Positions 33,900-41,804 of a stretch of DNA of 64,000 bases are shown here, piece after piece. Numbering within the stretch: the first letter of the stretch is position 1; each line of letters begins with the position of its first letter. The notes under the pieces are model-generated. The model was given only the letters and a program-made list of their open reading frames with translations, ran no database searches and was not told where the DNA came from. Position numbers and translations under genes: made by a program. Source of the DNA: Treponema sp. UBA4307 (lineage in GTDB: Bacteria; Spirochaetota; Spirochaetia; Treponematales; Treponemataceae). The stretch covers positions 1 to 64,000 of the forward strand of contig DGUP01000059.1 of the NCBI GenBank assembly GCA_002394685.1, written 5' to 3'.

Positions 33900-35514
33900 C
33901 GCCCATATCTGGAGAAGGAGCTACAGGTGCTGGGGGTTCTGGGATGTCTGTAATAGCACATTCTGTTGTGAGCAGCATACCTGCAACTGAAGCAGCATTC
34001 TGCAATGCACAGCGTGTTACCTTAGCAGGGTCAATAATACCTGCATCCATCATGTTTACCCATTCCTGAGTAGCAGCGTTGAAACCAACACCTTCCTTTT
34101 CGTTCTTAGCTCTGTCAGCAATTACTGCACCGTCAAGGCCTGCATTGTCAGCAATCTGGCGGATAGGTTCTTCAAGGGCACGCTTAACGATAGCGTAACC
34201 AACCTTTTCATCACCTGTAAGATTTGCCTTTTCTGCATTGAGAGACTTGCTTGCTTCAATGAGGGCAAGTCCACCACCTGGAACAATACCTTCTTCCAGG
34301 GCAGCGCGTGTAGCAGCCAGTGTATCTTCAACACGGAACTTCTTTTCCTTCATTTCAGTTTCAGTGATTGCACCAATTTCAATTACTGCAACTCCACCTG
34401 AAAGCTTTGCAAGACGTTCCTTGAGCTTATCCTTGTCATAATCTGATGTTGACTTTTCTACAGCAGCCTTGATTTCTGCAACACGATTTGCAATTGCAGT
34501 CTTGTCACCATTTCCGTCAACGATTGTTGTATTGTCCTTGTCGATCTTAACAGACTTGGCAGTACCAAGATCAGCAAGTTCTGTAGTTTCAAGCTTAAGG
34601 CCTAAATCCTTTGTAACAACCTTACCACCTGTGAGGATAGCAATGTCGTTAAGCATTTCCTTACGTCTGTCACCAAAGCCAGGAGCTTTTACTGCACAGC
34701 ACTTAAGTGTACCGCGGAGTGAGTTTACAACCAGAGTTGTAAGTGCTTCACCGTCAACATCTTCTGCAATGATAACCAGTGGACGACCAGTCTGAGCAAC
34801 CTTTTCCAGAAGAGGAAGAAGATCCTTCATTGTGCTGATCTTTTCATCAAAAATAAGGATGTATGGATTATCATAGTTACATTCCATGCGTTCACGGTCA
34901 TTTACAAAGTAAGCATTGATATAACCGCGGTCAAACTGCATACCTTCTACAGTCTTTACAGTTGTATCCATGTTCTTTGATTCTTCAACTGTAATTACAC
35001 CGTCTTTTCCAACCTTCTCGATTGCTTCAGCAAGAATTTTACCGATTTCAGGATCGTTGTTTGCAGAAATTGTAGCAACGTGTGTAATATCATCATTACC
35101 CTTTACTGCACGGCTGATAGATTTAATCTTTTCAACTGCAGTAGCTGTAGCCTTATCAATACCACGCTTAATTTCGATTGGTGTCATTCCTGCGCTAACA
35201 GCCTTAAGACCTTCGCGAACAATAGCATAAGCAAGAACTGTAGCTGTTGTTGTACCGTCACCTGCAACATCATTTGTCTTAGATGAAACTTCACGTACAA
35301 GCTGAGCACCCATATTTTCAAAAGGATCTTTCAGTTCAACTTCCTTTGCAACTGAAACACCATCCTTTGTAATTGTTGGAGAACCATACTTCTTATCAAG
35401 CATAACCAGGCGGCCACATGGTCCCAATGTTACCTTTACTGCTTTTGCAATCTGTTCTACGCCGCTAAGCATCTTTTTGCGGGCTTCTTCACTGTAAACT
35501 AACTGTTTAGCCAT
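33886..35514 (-). CDS. groEL: 60-kDa chaperonin GroEL
   Basis: 542 residues. LGPCGRLVMLDKKYGSPTITKDGVSVAKEVEL and AGDGTTTATVLA form the ATP site, and PGGGLAL and GVGFNAAT are present. The C-terminus is a short PSPDMGGMGY rather than a long GGM tail. It folds proteins in the cytoplasm with GroES, whose gene is not adjacent here. SD AGGAG. The promoter TTGTCG-17 bp-TATCTT overlaps the divergent promoter of the next gene. No CIRCE inverted repeat is present; a different inverted repeat lies in the leader (35538-35563). Confidence 0.98.
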   Translation of the reverse strand: MAKQLVYSEEARKKMLSGVEQIAKAVKVTLGPCGRLVMLDKKYGSPTITKDGVSVAKEVELKDPFENMGAQLVREVSSKTNDVAGDGTTTATVLAYAIVREGLKAVSAGMTPIEIKRGIDKATATAVEKIKSISRAVKGNDDITHVATISANNDPEIGKILAEAIEKVGKDGVITVEESKNMDTTVKTVEGMQFDRGYINAYFVNDRERMECNYDNPYILIFDEKISTMKDLLPLLEKVAQTGRPLVIIAEDVDGEALTTLVVNSLRGTLKCCAVKAPGFGDRRKEMLNDIAILTGGKVVTKDLGLKLETTELADLGTAKSVKIDKDNTTIVDGNGDKTAIANRVAEIKAAVEKSTSDYDKDKLKERLAKLSGGVAVIEIGAITETEMKEKKFRVEDTLAATRAALEEGIVPGGGLALIEASKSLNAEKANLTGDEKVGYAIVKRALEEPIRQIADNAGLDGAVIADRAKNEKEGVGFNAATQEWVNMMDAGIIDPAKVTRCALQNAASVAGMLLTTECAITDIPEPPAPVAPSPDMGGMGY

Positions 35515-35537
35515 TTTTGACTCCTATATATAAACTG

Positions 35538-35563
35538 CTGGATCTTAAATGATGAAAATCCAG
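35538..35563. promoter_or_regulatory. Inverted repeat in the groEL leader
   Basis: CTGGATCTT (35538-35546) and AAAATCCAG (35555-35563) pair over 8 of 9 positions with an 8-nt spacer, in the 5' untranslated region. It may be an mRNA stem or an operator. It does not match the CIRCE consensus. Confidence 0.55.
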
Positions 35564-35581
35564 TTAAATTTCGTATTAAAT

Positions 35582-35625
35582 AAGATATAAAAAAATTGAC
35601 CGCTCGACAAGAAAAATGTGATAAA
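35582..35625. promoter_or_regulatory. Overlapping divergent promoters (groEL and 35683 gene)
   Basis: Minus strand: -35 TTGTCG (35605-35610), 17 bp, -10 TATCTT (35582-35587). Plus strand: -35 TTGACC (35596-35601), 18 bp, -10 GATAAA (35620-35625). The two -35 regions interleave, so binding at one should hinder the other. Confidence 0.6.
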
Positions 35626-35682
35626 ATCTTAAAATATGGTAGAATCAGCAGAAATTAATCTGACTTTACAAAGGAATTGATT

Positions 35683-36384
35683 TTGAAAAGAAACTTTCTT
35701 CTATTAACAACATTTATTTTTCTTAACCTGATGATATGGCCGGAAGAATCTTTTTCCTATATGAAACACTACCAGAAAGTAAAACCACGAGAATACACTT
35801 TTGCAATCAACACAATGCAGCAGCTTTATGATAATTTAAGCGAGCAGAAGTACAAATATGCCCTTGAAGCCAGCGTAATTGTTTTTCCAGAACTACTCCG
35901 TTATTCAGCCTTCAGGGATGAACTGGAAACTCTTGCAAACGAACTTAAAAGTTATGCACCGGAAGAAAGCGACGGTTATTCCATTGGATTTTTTCAAATG
36001 AAGCCGATTTTTGCTTTGAGGATGGAAAAAATCATCGCCCTGGATCTGGAATTAAAAACAAAGTACCCTCTCCTTTTGATAAAGGATTCCGGAACTTCTG
36101 ATGACAGAATCCAGAGAATTAACCGGTTGCAGGACTGGACCTATCAGCTGGAATATTTAAAGGCCTTCTGTGACTTTGAAATTAAAAGGTTGAAGCTGGA
36201 AAATGAAGATTTAAAAATCCGCATAAAATACCTGGCAACTGCCTACAATGCAAATATGTTTTACACCAGGGAAAAACTGGACAAATGGGCCGAATATAAA
36301 ACATTTCCGGGAGCTCAAAAGGATTTGTATTTTAAATACAGCGAAATCTGCATTGAAGCCGCCGGAAAGGTTGTGGTAAAATGA
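35683..36384 (+). CDS. Secreted protein, possible divergent lysozyme/transglycosylase fold
   Basis: 233 residues from TTG 35683, which has AAGGA 6-7 nt upstream; TTG 35677 is too close to that SD. Signal peptide or anchor about 1-18. The segments VIVFPELLRYS, YSIGFFQMKP, and near the end YLATAYNANM resemble the glutamate, G-x-x-Q-x and A-x-YN-A positions of the SLT/lysozyme superfamily in the same order. The remaining sequence is helical. A peptidoglycan-acting role is inference; the glutamate in FPELLRYS would be the catalytic residue. Confidence 0.65.
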   Translation: MKRNFLLLTTFIFLNLMIWPEESFSYMKHYQKVKPREYTFAINTMQQLYDNLSEQKYKYALEASVIVFPELLRYSAFRDELETLANELKSYAPEESDGYSIGFFQMKPIFALRMEKIIALDLELKTKYPLLLIKDSGTSDDRIQRINRLQDWTYQLEYLKAFCDFEIKRLKLENEDLKIRIKYLATAYNANMFYTREKLDKWAEYKTFPGAQKDLYFKYSEICIEAAGKVVVK

Positions 36385-36392
36385 TTGTAATA

Positions 36393-36486
36393 GTCCAAAT
36401 GTCTAGTTATGAAATTTATTTGATGTTTCAAAAAAATGGCGCGAAGGAGTGAAACGTCATAAGAATCTCAAAACTCGACATTCGTG
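36393..36486. mobile_element. Short degenerate copy of the GCCCGAATG MITE-like family
   Basis: 94 bp. The left end GTCCAAATGTCTAGTT and right end AAAACTCGACATTCGTGA are degenerate terminal repeats. Between them is only the GGCGCGAAGGAGTGAAACGTC module of the larger copies. It is inserted just upstream of the 36512 gene, whose SD lies 15 bp past the right end. Confidence 0.7.
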
Positions 36487-36511
36487 ATAAGATTCTTTTT
36501 TAGAGGTGTAT

Positions 36512-37789
36512 ATGAAGAAAATCATTATGGCTCTTGCACTGCTCCTGGCAGCTTCATCAGTTTATGCAATGCTTCTTCCTGAAGGAAGCCAGGCTAATGT
36601 AAGTGATGTTTCCCTTACAGATGGAAAAATCTCAAGCGTTACACTCATGGATAACGCTGAAATCAACACGCCGTTTGGAAAACTCCAGGCAACCGGAACA
36701 ATCACTTTTAATTCTGATGGAAGTGTAGAATCCTTTACTCCTGTAAAAAGCGGAAGTTTTGAAACACCGGCAGGAACTTTTTCTTACGCAGGTCAGGAAG
36801 ATAGTTCATATACTACACCGGCTCTTGAATTTTACCCAGGCGGTTCTCTCAAAAAAATTACTCTTAGTGCAGAGACCAAACTTGTAACAAAAGCAGGCAC
36901 TCTCACAGCACAGGCCGCTCCAGTGGAATTTTACGACCAGTACGCTGCAAAAAGTTTTAAGCCAAAGAATAATTTTTATATCACTATTGCAGCCGGAAAG
37001 TTTAAGGTTTCAAAGGATGATTTTGTAGAATTCTATCCATCCGGAAAATTCAAGGAATTTACAATTGAAGGACCTGCTTCCCTGACAACAGATATGGGAA
37101 CAATTTCAATTATTGGAAAAGCAAAAGTCAGCACATACGAAAACAAAAAAATTGAATCCATTACAGTTGATTCTGTTCAGGCCTTGAAATATTCAGACAA
37201 CTACATTTATACAGCACCAGATTCCACAGTATATTTTTACAGTTCTGGAAAACTGAAGGAAGTAACTGCAATTAACAATGAATTTATTCTGGGACAGTTT
37301 AAGGTTACAAATCGCTATAATAAAAAGCAGGTAAACTTTTATGAGTCAGGGTCACTTATTATAATGAATCCAGATAGCTATAGTTTTATTGATAATTATG
37401 AACTTTCCCCTGAAACAATTTTCTTTAATCCTCAGGCACCGGAACGACTTTTTGTTTCAGCCTTGAAATATTCTGGTTTCCAATACAAAAGTCAGGAATC
37501 ATACTACTACAAAGTAACCGCTTTCACAAAAAAAGACGGAGAGACCATTACAAAATCATTCAACACACCAGTAAAAGTACCATCTTCTAACGAAAAAGCC
37601 TACGCAAGGGAACCTTTCCTCTTAAACGAAAACAGCCACAAAATCGAAAAAGTTTACACTTACAAATATGTAACTCAGAAAAAGTGGGAGGATAATTCTT
37701 TAGTCGATTATTCCGTTCTTGAAGAAGCCGGCTACATGGAATTTGACGAAGACAAAGCTGAATCACCAGATACAAATTCTGGCAGATAG
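36512..37789 (+). CDS. Exported repeat protein, unknown function
   Basis: 425 residues from ATG 36512 (AGAGG SD; the GTG at 36506 would include the SD). A signal peptide (about 1-19, SSVYA-ML) precedes at least four repeats of about 60-70 residues centred on F-Y-P-S/G-G-x-L-K-x-x-T (EFYPGGSLKKITL, EFYPSGKFKEFTI, YFYSSGKLKEVTA, NFYESGSLIIM). These are reminiscent of MORN-type turn repeats and suggest a long beta-structure. The C-terminal ~110 residues lose the repeat. A surface or periplasmic role is likely but unknown. A MITE fragment lies in its upstream region. Confidence 0.75.
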   Translation: MKKIIMALALLLAASSVYAMLLPEGSQANVSDVSLTDGKISSVTLMDNAEINTPFGKLQATGTITFNSDGSVESFTPVKSGSFETPAGTFSYAGQEDSSYTTPALEFYPGGSLKKITLSAETKLVTKAGTLTAQAAPVEFYDQYAAKSFKPKNNFYITIAAGKFKVSKDDFVEFYPSGKFKEFTIEGPASLTTDMGTISIIGKAKVSTYENKKIESITVDSVQALKYSDNYIYTAPDSTVYFYSSGKLKEVTAINNEFILGQFKVTNRYNKKQVNFYESGSLIIMNPDSYSFIDNYELSPETIFFNPQAPERLFVSALKYSGFQYKSQESYYYKVTAFTKKDGETITKSFNTPVKVPSSNEKAYAREPFLLNENSHKIEKVYTYKYVTQKKWEDNSLVDYSVLEEAGYMEFDEDKAESPDTNSGR

Positions 37790-37810
37790 AAGAGGTATAA
37801 AACTGATTTT

Positions 37811-38263
37811 ATGAAATTAGCAGAAGCATTACAGGAAAGAGCTGACCTTAACAGAAAAATTGAGCAGCTCAAGGCAAGACTTAATAATAATTGTCTTGTA
37901 CAGGAAGGAGAAACTCCGGCAGAAAATCCGGAGGAACTTCTTGACGAACTGAATTCTTCAGCACTCAGGCTTGAAGAACTTATGGCAAAAATCAATTTGA
38001 CTAACTGTACTACAAAAATAAATGGTACTTCTTTGACAGAATTAATTGCAAAAAAAGACAGACTTTCCCTTCAGCTGCAGGCCTACAGAGAAATCATCAA
38101 CGAATCCAGCAGAACGGCTTACAGGGCAAGGGGGTCTGAAATAAAAATTCTGCCGGCAGTAAAAGTGTCAGAACTTCAGAAAAAATCTGATGAACTTTCA
38201 AAGGAACTGCGGCTTACAGATAACCTTCTCCAGGAAAACAACTGGAAAACTGAATTGATTTAA
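37811..38263 (+). CDS. DIP1984-family (septicolysin-like) protein
   Basis: 150 residues, almost fully alpha-helical coiled coil. MKLAEALQERADLNRKIEQL at the start and ELIAKKDRLSLQLQAYREII in the middle match the DIP1984 family as I recall it. Its biochemical role is not established, and the septicolysin name is historical. It starts 21 nt after the previous gene and may be cotranscribed. The SD is distant. It is convergent with the glycosyltransferase gene at 38467. Confidence 0.8.
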   Translation: MKLAEALQERADLNRKIEQLKARLNNNCLVQEGETPAENPEELLDELNSSALRLEELMAKINLTNCTTKINGTSLTELIAKKDRLSLQLQAYREIINESSRTAYRARGSEIKILPAVKVSELQKKSDELSKELRLTDNLLQENNWKTELI

Positions 38264-38274
38264 AATTAGTGGTA

Positions 38275-38437
38275 ACTGCTAAGGAGTGAATGCAAACGCC
38301 AGTGTGATTGCGTAATTCGCACAAATACTACAGGGTACCCAGGGCAGGTAAATTTTTTCAGGAATTGTTATGCCCCGAAAGCGCACATCTGTACTTTTAA
38401 GGTTTACATTTTACAACCATGCATTAACCGTAGCAGT
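38275..38437. repeat. Degenerate inverted-repeat element between convergent genes
   Basis: ACTGCTAAGGAGTGAATGCA at 38275-38294 aligns with the complement of 38418-38437 (ACTGCTACGGTTAATGCATG) with a 2-nt gap. The interior of ~120 bp contains TGCG/CGCA pairs but no reading frame. It is possibly another decayed small repeat. No clear terminator was found between the two convergent genes. Confidence 0.4.
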
Positions 38438-38466
38438 GAGGGCGGGTTCGGGGAATAATATTATTA

Positions 38467-39702
38467 TCAGTCTTTTTTCTGGACTGACTGTTTTTCAGCT
38501 TTTCTTTCTTTCATATGTTTTCTGGTGCCGATTTTATCTTCTTCCAGATTCAGGCTTTCCTTAAAAGCAAGACAATCCTTCTTTACATATTTTGCAATCG
38601 CTTTTGCAGAATTGTTACCTCTGTATTTTTTTTGAGCTTCAAGCATCTGGTTTTTCAAAAGTTCGTCATTCATCAAAAGAAGAGCTAAACGGCTGGCGTC
38701 ATCCGGACTGTTTGCGCAAAGAGACATATGGTGTTCTGCAAAGAACTGAACATTTTCACTTTCACAGCCTGGAATTGGAGATGTATGAATGATTGGAATT
38801 CCTTTAACAATTGCTTCTGTGCTGGACAGTCCGCCCGGCTTTGTAAGGAGCAGGTCACTGGCTTCCATAAATACGTTTACCTTATCCGTAAATCCAACTA
38901 CATGAACTCTAGGCTCTCCTGCAAATTCTTTAAGGAACTGGAAGAGCATTTCTTTGTTATTTCCAGTGATGGCAATGATGCGGGTCTTTTTATCTCCTGC
39001 TGAGAAAATATCGTGGGCAATATCAATTATATCACCGAAGCCCATACTGCCGCTCATAATCAGGTAAACTTTATCATCCTGATTGATATTTATATCCATT
39101 TTACGGAGCTGTTCCCTGGCCTTTTCTTTATTACCTTTTCGAACAAACCTTTGCGAAACCGGAATGCCAAGAGGAACAAGTTTTTCGGAAGGAATTCCAC
39201 GGGCTGTAAAAGTAAAGGCACTGTCCTTACTTGCAATAAAGAAACAGCGTGGATTTGTTTCTTCCAGGAGAGGAGAAGCAAAGTAGTCTGTGGCAACAAA
39301 ATAGAAAGGAACATCAAGATGATAATGTTTAAGAATATGTGTCATTGCCTGTGCGCCAAAGAAGTGACAGCAGACAACTGCATCGATTTTATTTTCGATG
39401 AGATATTTTCTAAGGGCTTTTGTATACATCATGTTCATCATGTACACAGGAGAGCGGACAAGACCAGAAGAATTTTCTCCATAGTTGCCCCCCATTTCGT
39501 AAAGCTTTCCGAAAATCTTCGGATTGTTCTTTACCATTTCTACATATGAATCGCATACTAAATCTGAAGCTGCCTGACTGCCAAAAGACAAGGCATCTCT
39601 AATTTCACATTCATCTCCAGCAGAGTCGAAAACTTCTTTTAATGCTCTGGCGGCTGTGTTGTGACCGCCTCCTGTATTGCAGGAAAGAATTAATATTTTC
39701 AT
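38467..39702 (-). CDS. Diacylglycerol glycosyltransferase (MGDG-synthase/UgtP type, GT28)
   Basis: 411 residues. The N-terminal LILSCNTGGGHNTAARAL is the MGDG-synthase glycine-rich motif. The C-terminal GT-B half has IMSGSMGFGDI and LLTKPGGLSSTEAI with PIPGCE, typical of GT28 sugar-nucleotide binding. It likely adds glucose or galactose to diacylglycerol at the inner membrane, making the glycolipids known from treponemes. The sugar is not determined. There is no close SD; TATGAT ends 6 nt before ATG 39702, so a leaderless start is possible. The C-terminal tail is K/E-rich. Confidence 0.88.
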   Translation of the reverse strand: MKILILSCNTGGGHNTAARALKEVFDSAGDECEIRDALSFGSQAASDLVCDSYVEMVKNNPKIFGKLYEMGGNYGENSSGLVRSPVYMMNMMYTKALRKYLIENKIDAVVCCHFFGAQAMTHILKHYHLDVPFYFVATDYFASPLLEETNPRCFFIASKDSAFTFTARGIPSEKLVPLGIPVSQRFVRKGNKEKAREQLRKMDININQDDKVYLIMSGSMGFGDIIDIAHDIFSAGDKKTRIIAITGNNKEMLFQFLKEFAGEPRVHVVGFTDKVNVFMEASDLLLTKPGGLSSTEAIVKGIPIIHTSPIPGCESENVQFFAEHHMSLCANSPDDASRLALLLMNDELLKNQMLEAQKKYRGNNSAKAIAKYVKKDCLAFKESLNLEEDKIGTRKHMKERKAEKQSVQKKD

Positions 39703-39779
39703 ATTTTTATCATATCCCTTATATAAGAAAATTTAAACATTAAGTTGTAAAAAGGAAAGAAAAAGAATATGAAATTTGA

Positions 39780-41105
39780 TTAATCCAGTCCCGTACAGTT
39801 GCTACTATTTAAATAACCTCCCTCGTCTTTGTAATTGAACACAATGCGGCTATCAGTAATAGAACCGTTAAAGTAAAAGAAGCTGCAGTTTTCAAGGGTT
39901 AATGCACCTGAATTATAAAAAGCCTCTCCCTGAAATGCCCCTGATGTATTTGACCCTCTGAAATTGATATTTGTAAAAGTAACGCTTGTTCTTTCAGGAA
40001 TCTTAAACATACTGGCAGTACTGGTGAATACGGAACTCTTCTGAAATATTACACTTCCTCTTTCTCCAGAATTTTCATCTATACTTTCATTTATAATTTT
40101 AATAGTTCCGCCAGGCTCAAAATCTGAAAACTGACTGTCCAGCATGATAGATCCAGCATCAAGAAGATGAATTGTACACGGATTTTCCAAGCTTCTGTTT
40201 TTTACGGCAGACAAGGCAGTTGCAAAATCTTCAAAAGGACGTTCATATGAACCCACTCTTGTTCCTTCAACAGATCTGCTGGATACATAAAAATCAGTCC
40301 GCTTAAAATTTACAAGGCACTTTTCAGTTATAGACAAAACAGTCTTCTCTTCCCCATCCACAGATTCTGTTTTAAAATATTCAGAGTCTGCATTGTTATA
40401 CCATGTGGTTGTTCTTGTTCCAGGCAAAATTCCAATTGATTCGTAACACTCATATAAAAGATTTCCACCTGAATCCTTAAACGAAAAAGTTGCTTCATAA
40501 TCACCGGCTGCTAAATCTTTGCGTAACACAAAGCAGTCACTGCTGGTTATAGTCCTTGTATAAGGATCCACTGGTTCTGGACCGGAGAACTGAACCTCCA
40601 TGGAAGATACTATTGTATTGTCAAAAACCTTTATTGGCAAAGCTATTCCACTTGTTCCAGTAGCATCAGTAACAGGTGATTCCACAAGCTTAATTATTTG
40701 AAGGGCGCTGCTTTCATCAACATCAATTTCAACTGGCTGACTGGTTACATAAAGTGGATCTGATGCACTTCCACCAGCGGTCAGATAGCTGAGCGAAGAA
40801 ATTTTCCATTTACCTGCTGTAAGTTTAAAGGTAAAAAACAAATTATCCTGAGGAATTACAGAAATTGAATCTTTATCTGCCTCTCCGGAAACAGGCTGAT
40901 AGTCTGCAGTAACAATAGTTGTAAGTCCGGTTGAATCAATTTTTACATAAGCAGATCTGGAATTATTTTCATTCTGAAGATTTTGTTCATCTGTACACAA
41001 ATACAAGCTTCCACATACGTTGTATGTTTTTTCTACATAGGGGCTGCAAGCGAAAAGAGAAAAAACTGATATTAACACAAATAAAAATTTAAGATTACTT
41101 TTCAT
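39780..41105 (-). CDS. Beta-helix lipoprotein, last gene of the cyclase operon
   Basis: 441 residues. Signal peptide with lipobox LFAC (Cys about 20). An N-terminal beta-sandwich-like half is followed by the segment VGSYERPFEDFATALSAV, the usual entry to a right-handed beta-helix. The beta-strands then carry SVTFTNINFRGSNTSGAF and LTLENCSFFYF. It shares this layout and position-specific words with the two lipoprotein genes upstream, so the three look like diverged paralogues. It begins 15 nt after the end of the frame of the phase-variable gene, with AGGAG SD. Confidence 0.8.
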   Translation of the reverse strand: MKSNLKFLFVLISVFSLFACSPYVEKTYNVCGSLYLCTDEQNLQNENNSRSAYVKIDSTGLTTIVTADYQPVSGEADKDSISVIPQDNLFFTFKLTAGKWKISSLSYLTAGGSASDPLYVTSQPVEIDVDESSALQIIKLVESPVTDATGTSGIALPIKVFDNTIVSSMEVQFSGPEPVDPYTRTITSSDCFVLRKDLAAGDYEATFSFKDSGGNLLYECYESIGILPGTRTTTWYNNADSEYFKTESVDGEEKTVLSITEKCLVNFKRTDFYVSSRSVEGTRVGSYERPFEDFATALSAVKNRSLENPCTIHLLDAGSIMLDSQFSDFEPGGTIKIINESIDENSGERGSVIFQKSSVFTSTASMFKIPERTSVTFTNINFRGSNTSGAFQGEAFYNSGALTLENCSFFYFNGSITDSRIVFNYKDEGGYLNSSNCTGLD

Positions 41106-41120
41106 ATTTTCTCCTGGGGA

Positions 41121-41804
41121 TTAGAAATTTCCATTTCCAGCAGAATGCTCTGCACCATTAATCTTTATTCCTTTTGGTTCAGGGTCACTTTCATCATGGA
41201 AAAAAATACAGCAATAATCATTCCGAACCTTAGCATCTACAGAATGAATTAAATAATTCATAAGAGAACCGGTTCCAAAAGTACAGTTTAATGTAGTTAA
41301 AGTTGTATAATTTTGTGAAGATTTTGTAACAATTACTATAGCGCCACCAGGATTATTTGATTCATTTTTTTGAAAAATACAATCCTCCAATGTAACAATG
41401 GAATCTTGAATTAACATAGCACCGCCACCTATTACAGTCTTATCATAATTCGACAAGCCATCATCCCCCGAATTACTTCCAGATACATTTTCTGTAAAAA
41501 TGCAATTTTTTATAACAGCCTTTTTTGCATTCTGTATCCAGACACCACCCGCTGCATTATTATAATAAGTTCCAGAAGTAGCCTTATTAGAACTTACTTC
41601 TGTGTTTTCCATATAGAAATAATTTCCGTTATAAAATACACCCGCTGACCTTTGTGCCGTATTATTAGTTATTTTTGAATCATATATTTCCAGTCTTCCG
41701 TCAGAATAAACTCCAGCCCCCATATGGGCACCTGTATTACTACTAATCTCAGATGATTTAATTATTATGGAAGTATTTCCACCACCTCGAATTGCCCCCC
41801 CCAT
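41121..41804 (-). pseudogene. Out-of-frame 3' part of the Pmp-like beta-helix lipoprotein gene
   Basis: 227-residue frame beginning inside the G8 tract. It continues the beta-helix repeats of the upstream frame (GGAIRGGG, SSNTGAHMGAGVYSDGRLEI, GGAMLIQDS, NNPGGAIVIV), including GGA(I/V/M) and F-x-x-N words. Its ATG has no SD and is part of the tract, so separate translation is unlikely. With one more G (or two fewer) it joins the 931-residue frame into one protein of about 1146 residues. It may be an OFF state rather than a dead gene. Confidence 0.85.

Noticed and set aside
33886..35600. CIRCE/HrcA operator upstream of groEL
   Set aside because: No TTAGCACTC-N9-GAGTGCTAA-like repeat; the inverted repeat seen is different in sequence and spacing.
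41121..41804. Independent gene of 227 codons
   Set aside because: Its ATG is part of the G8 tract with no SD, and its content directly continues the upstream frame; treated as one frameshifted gene.
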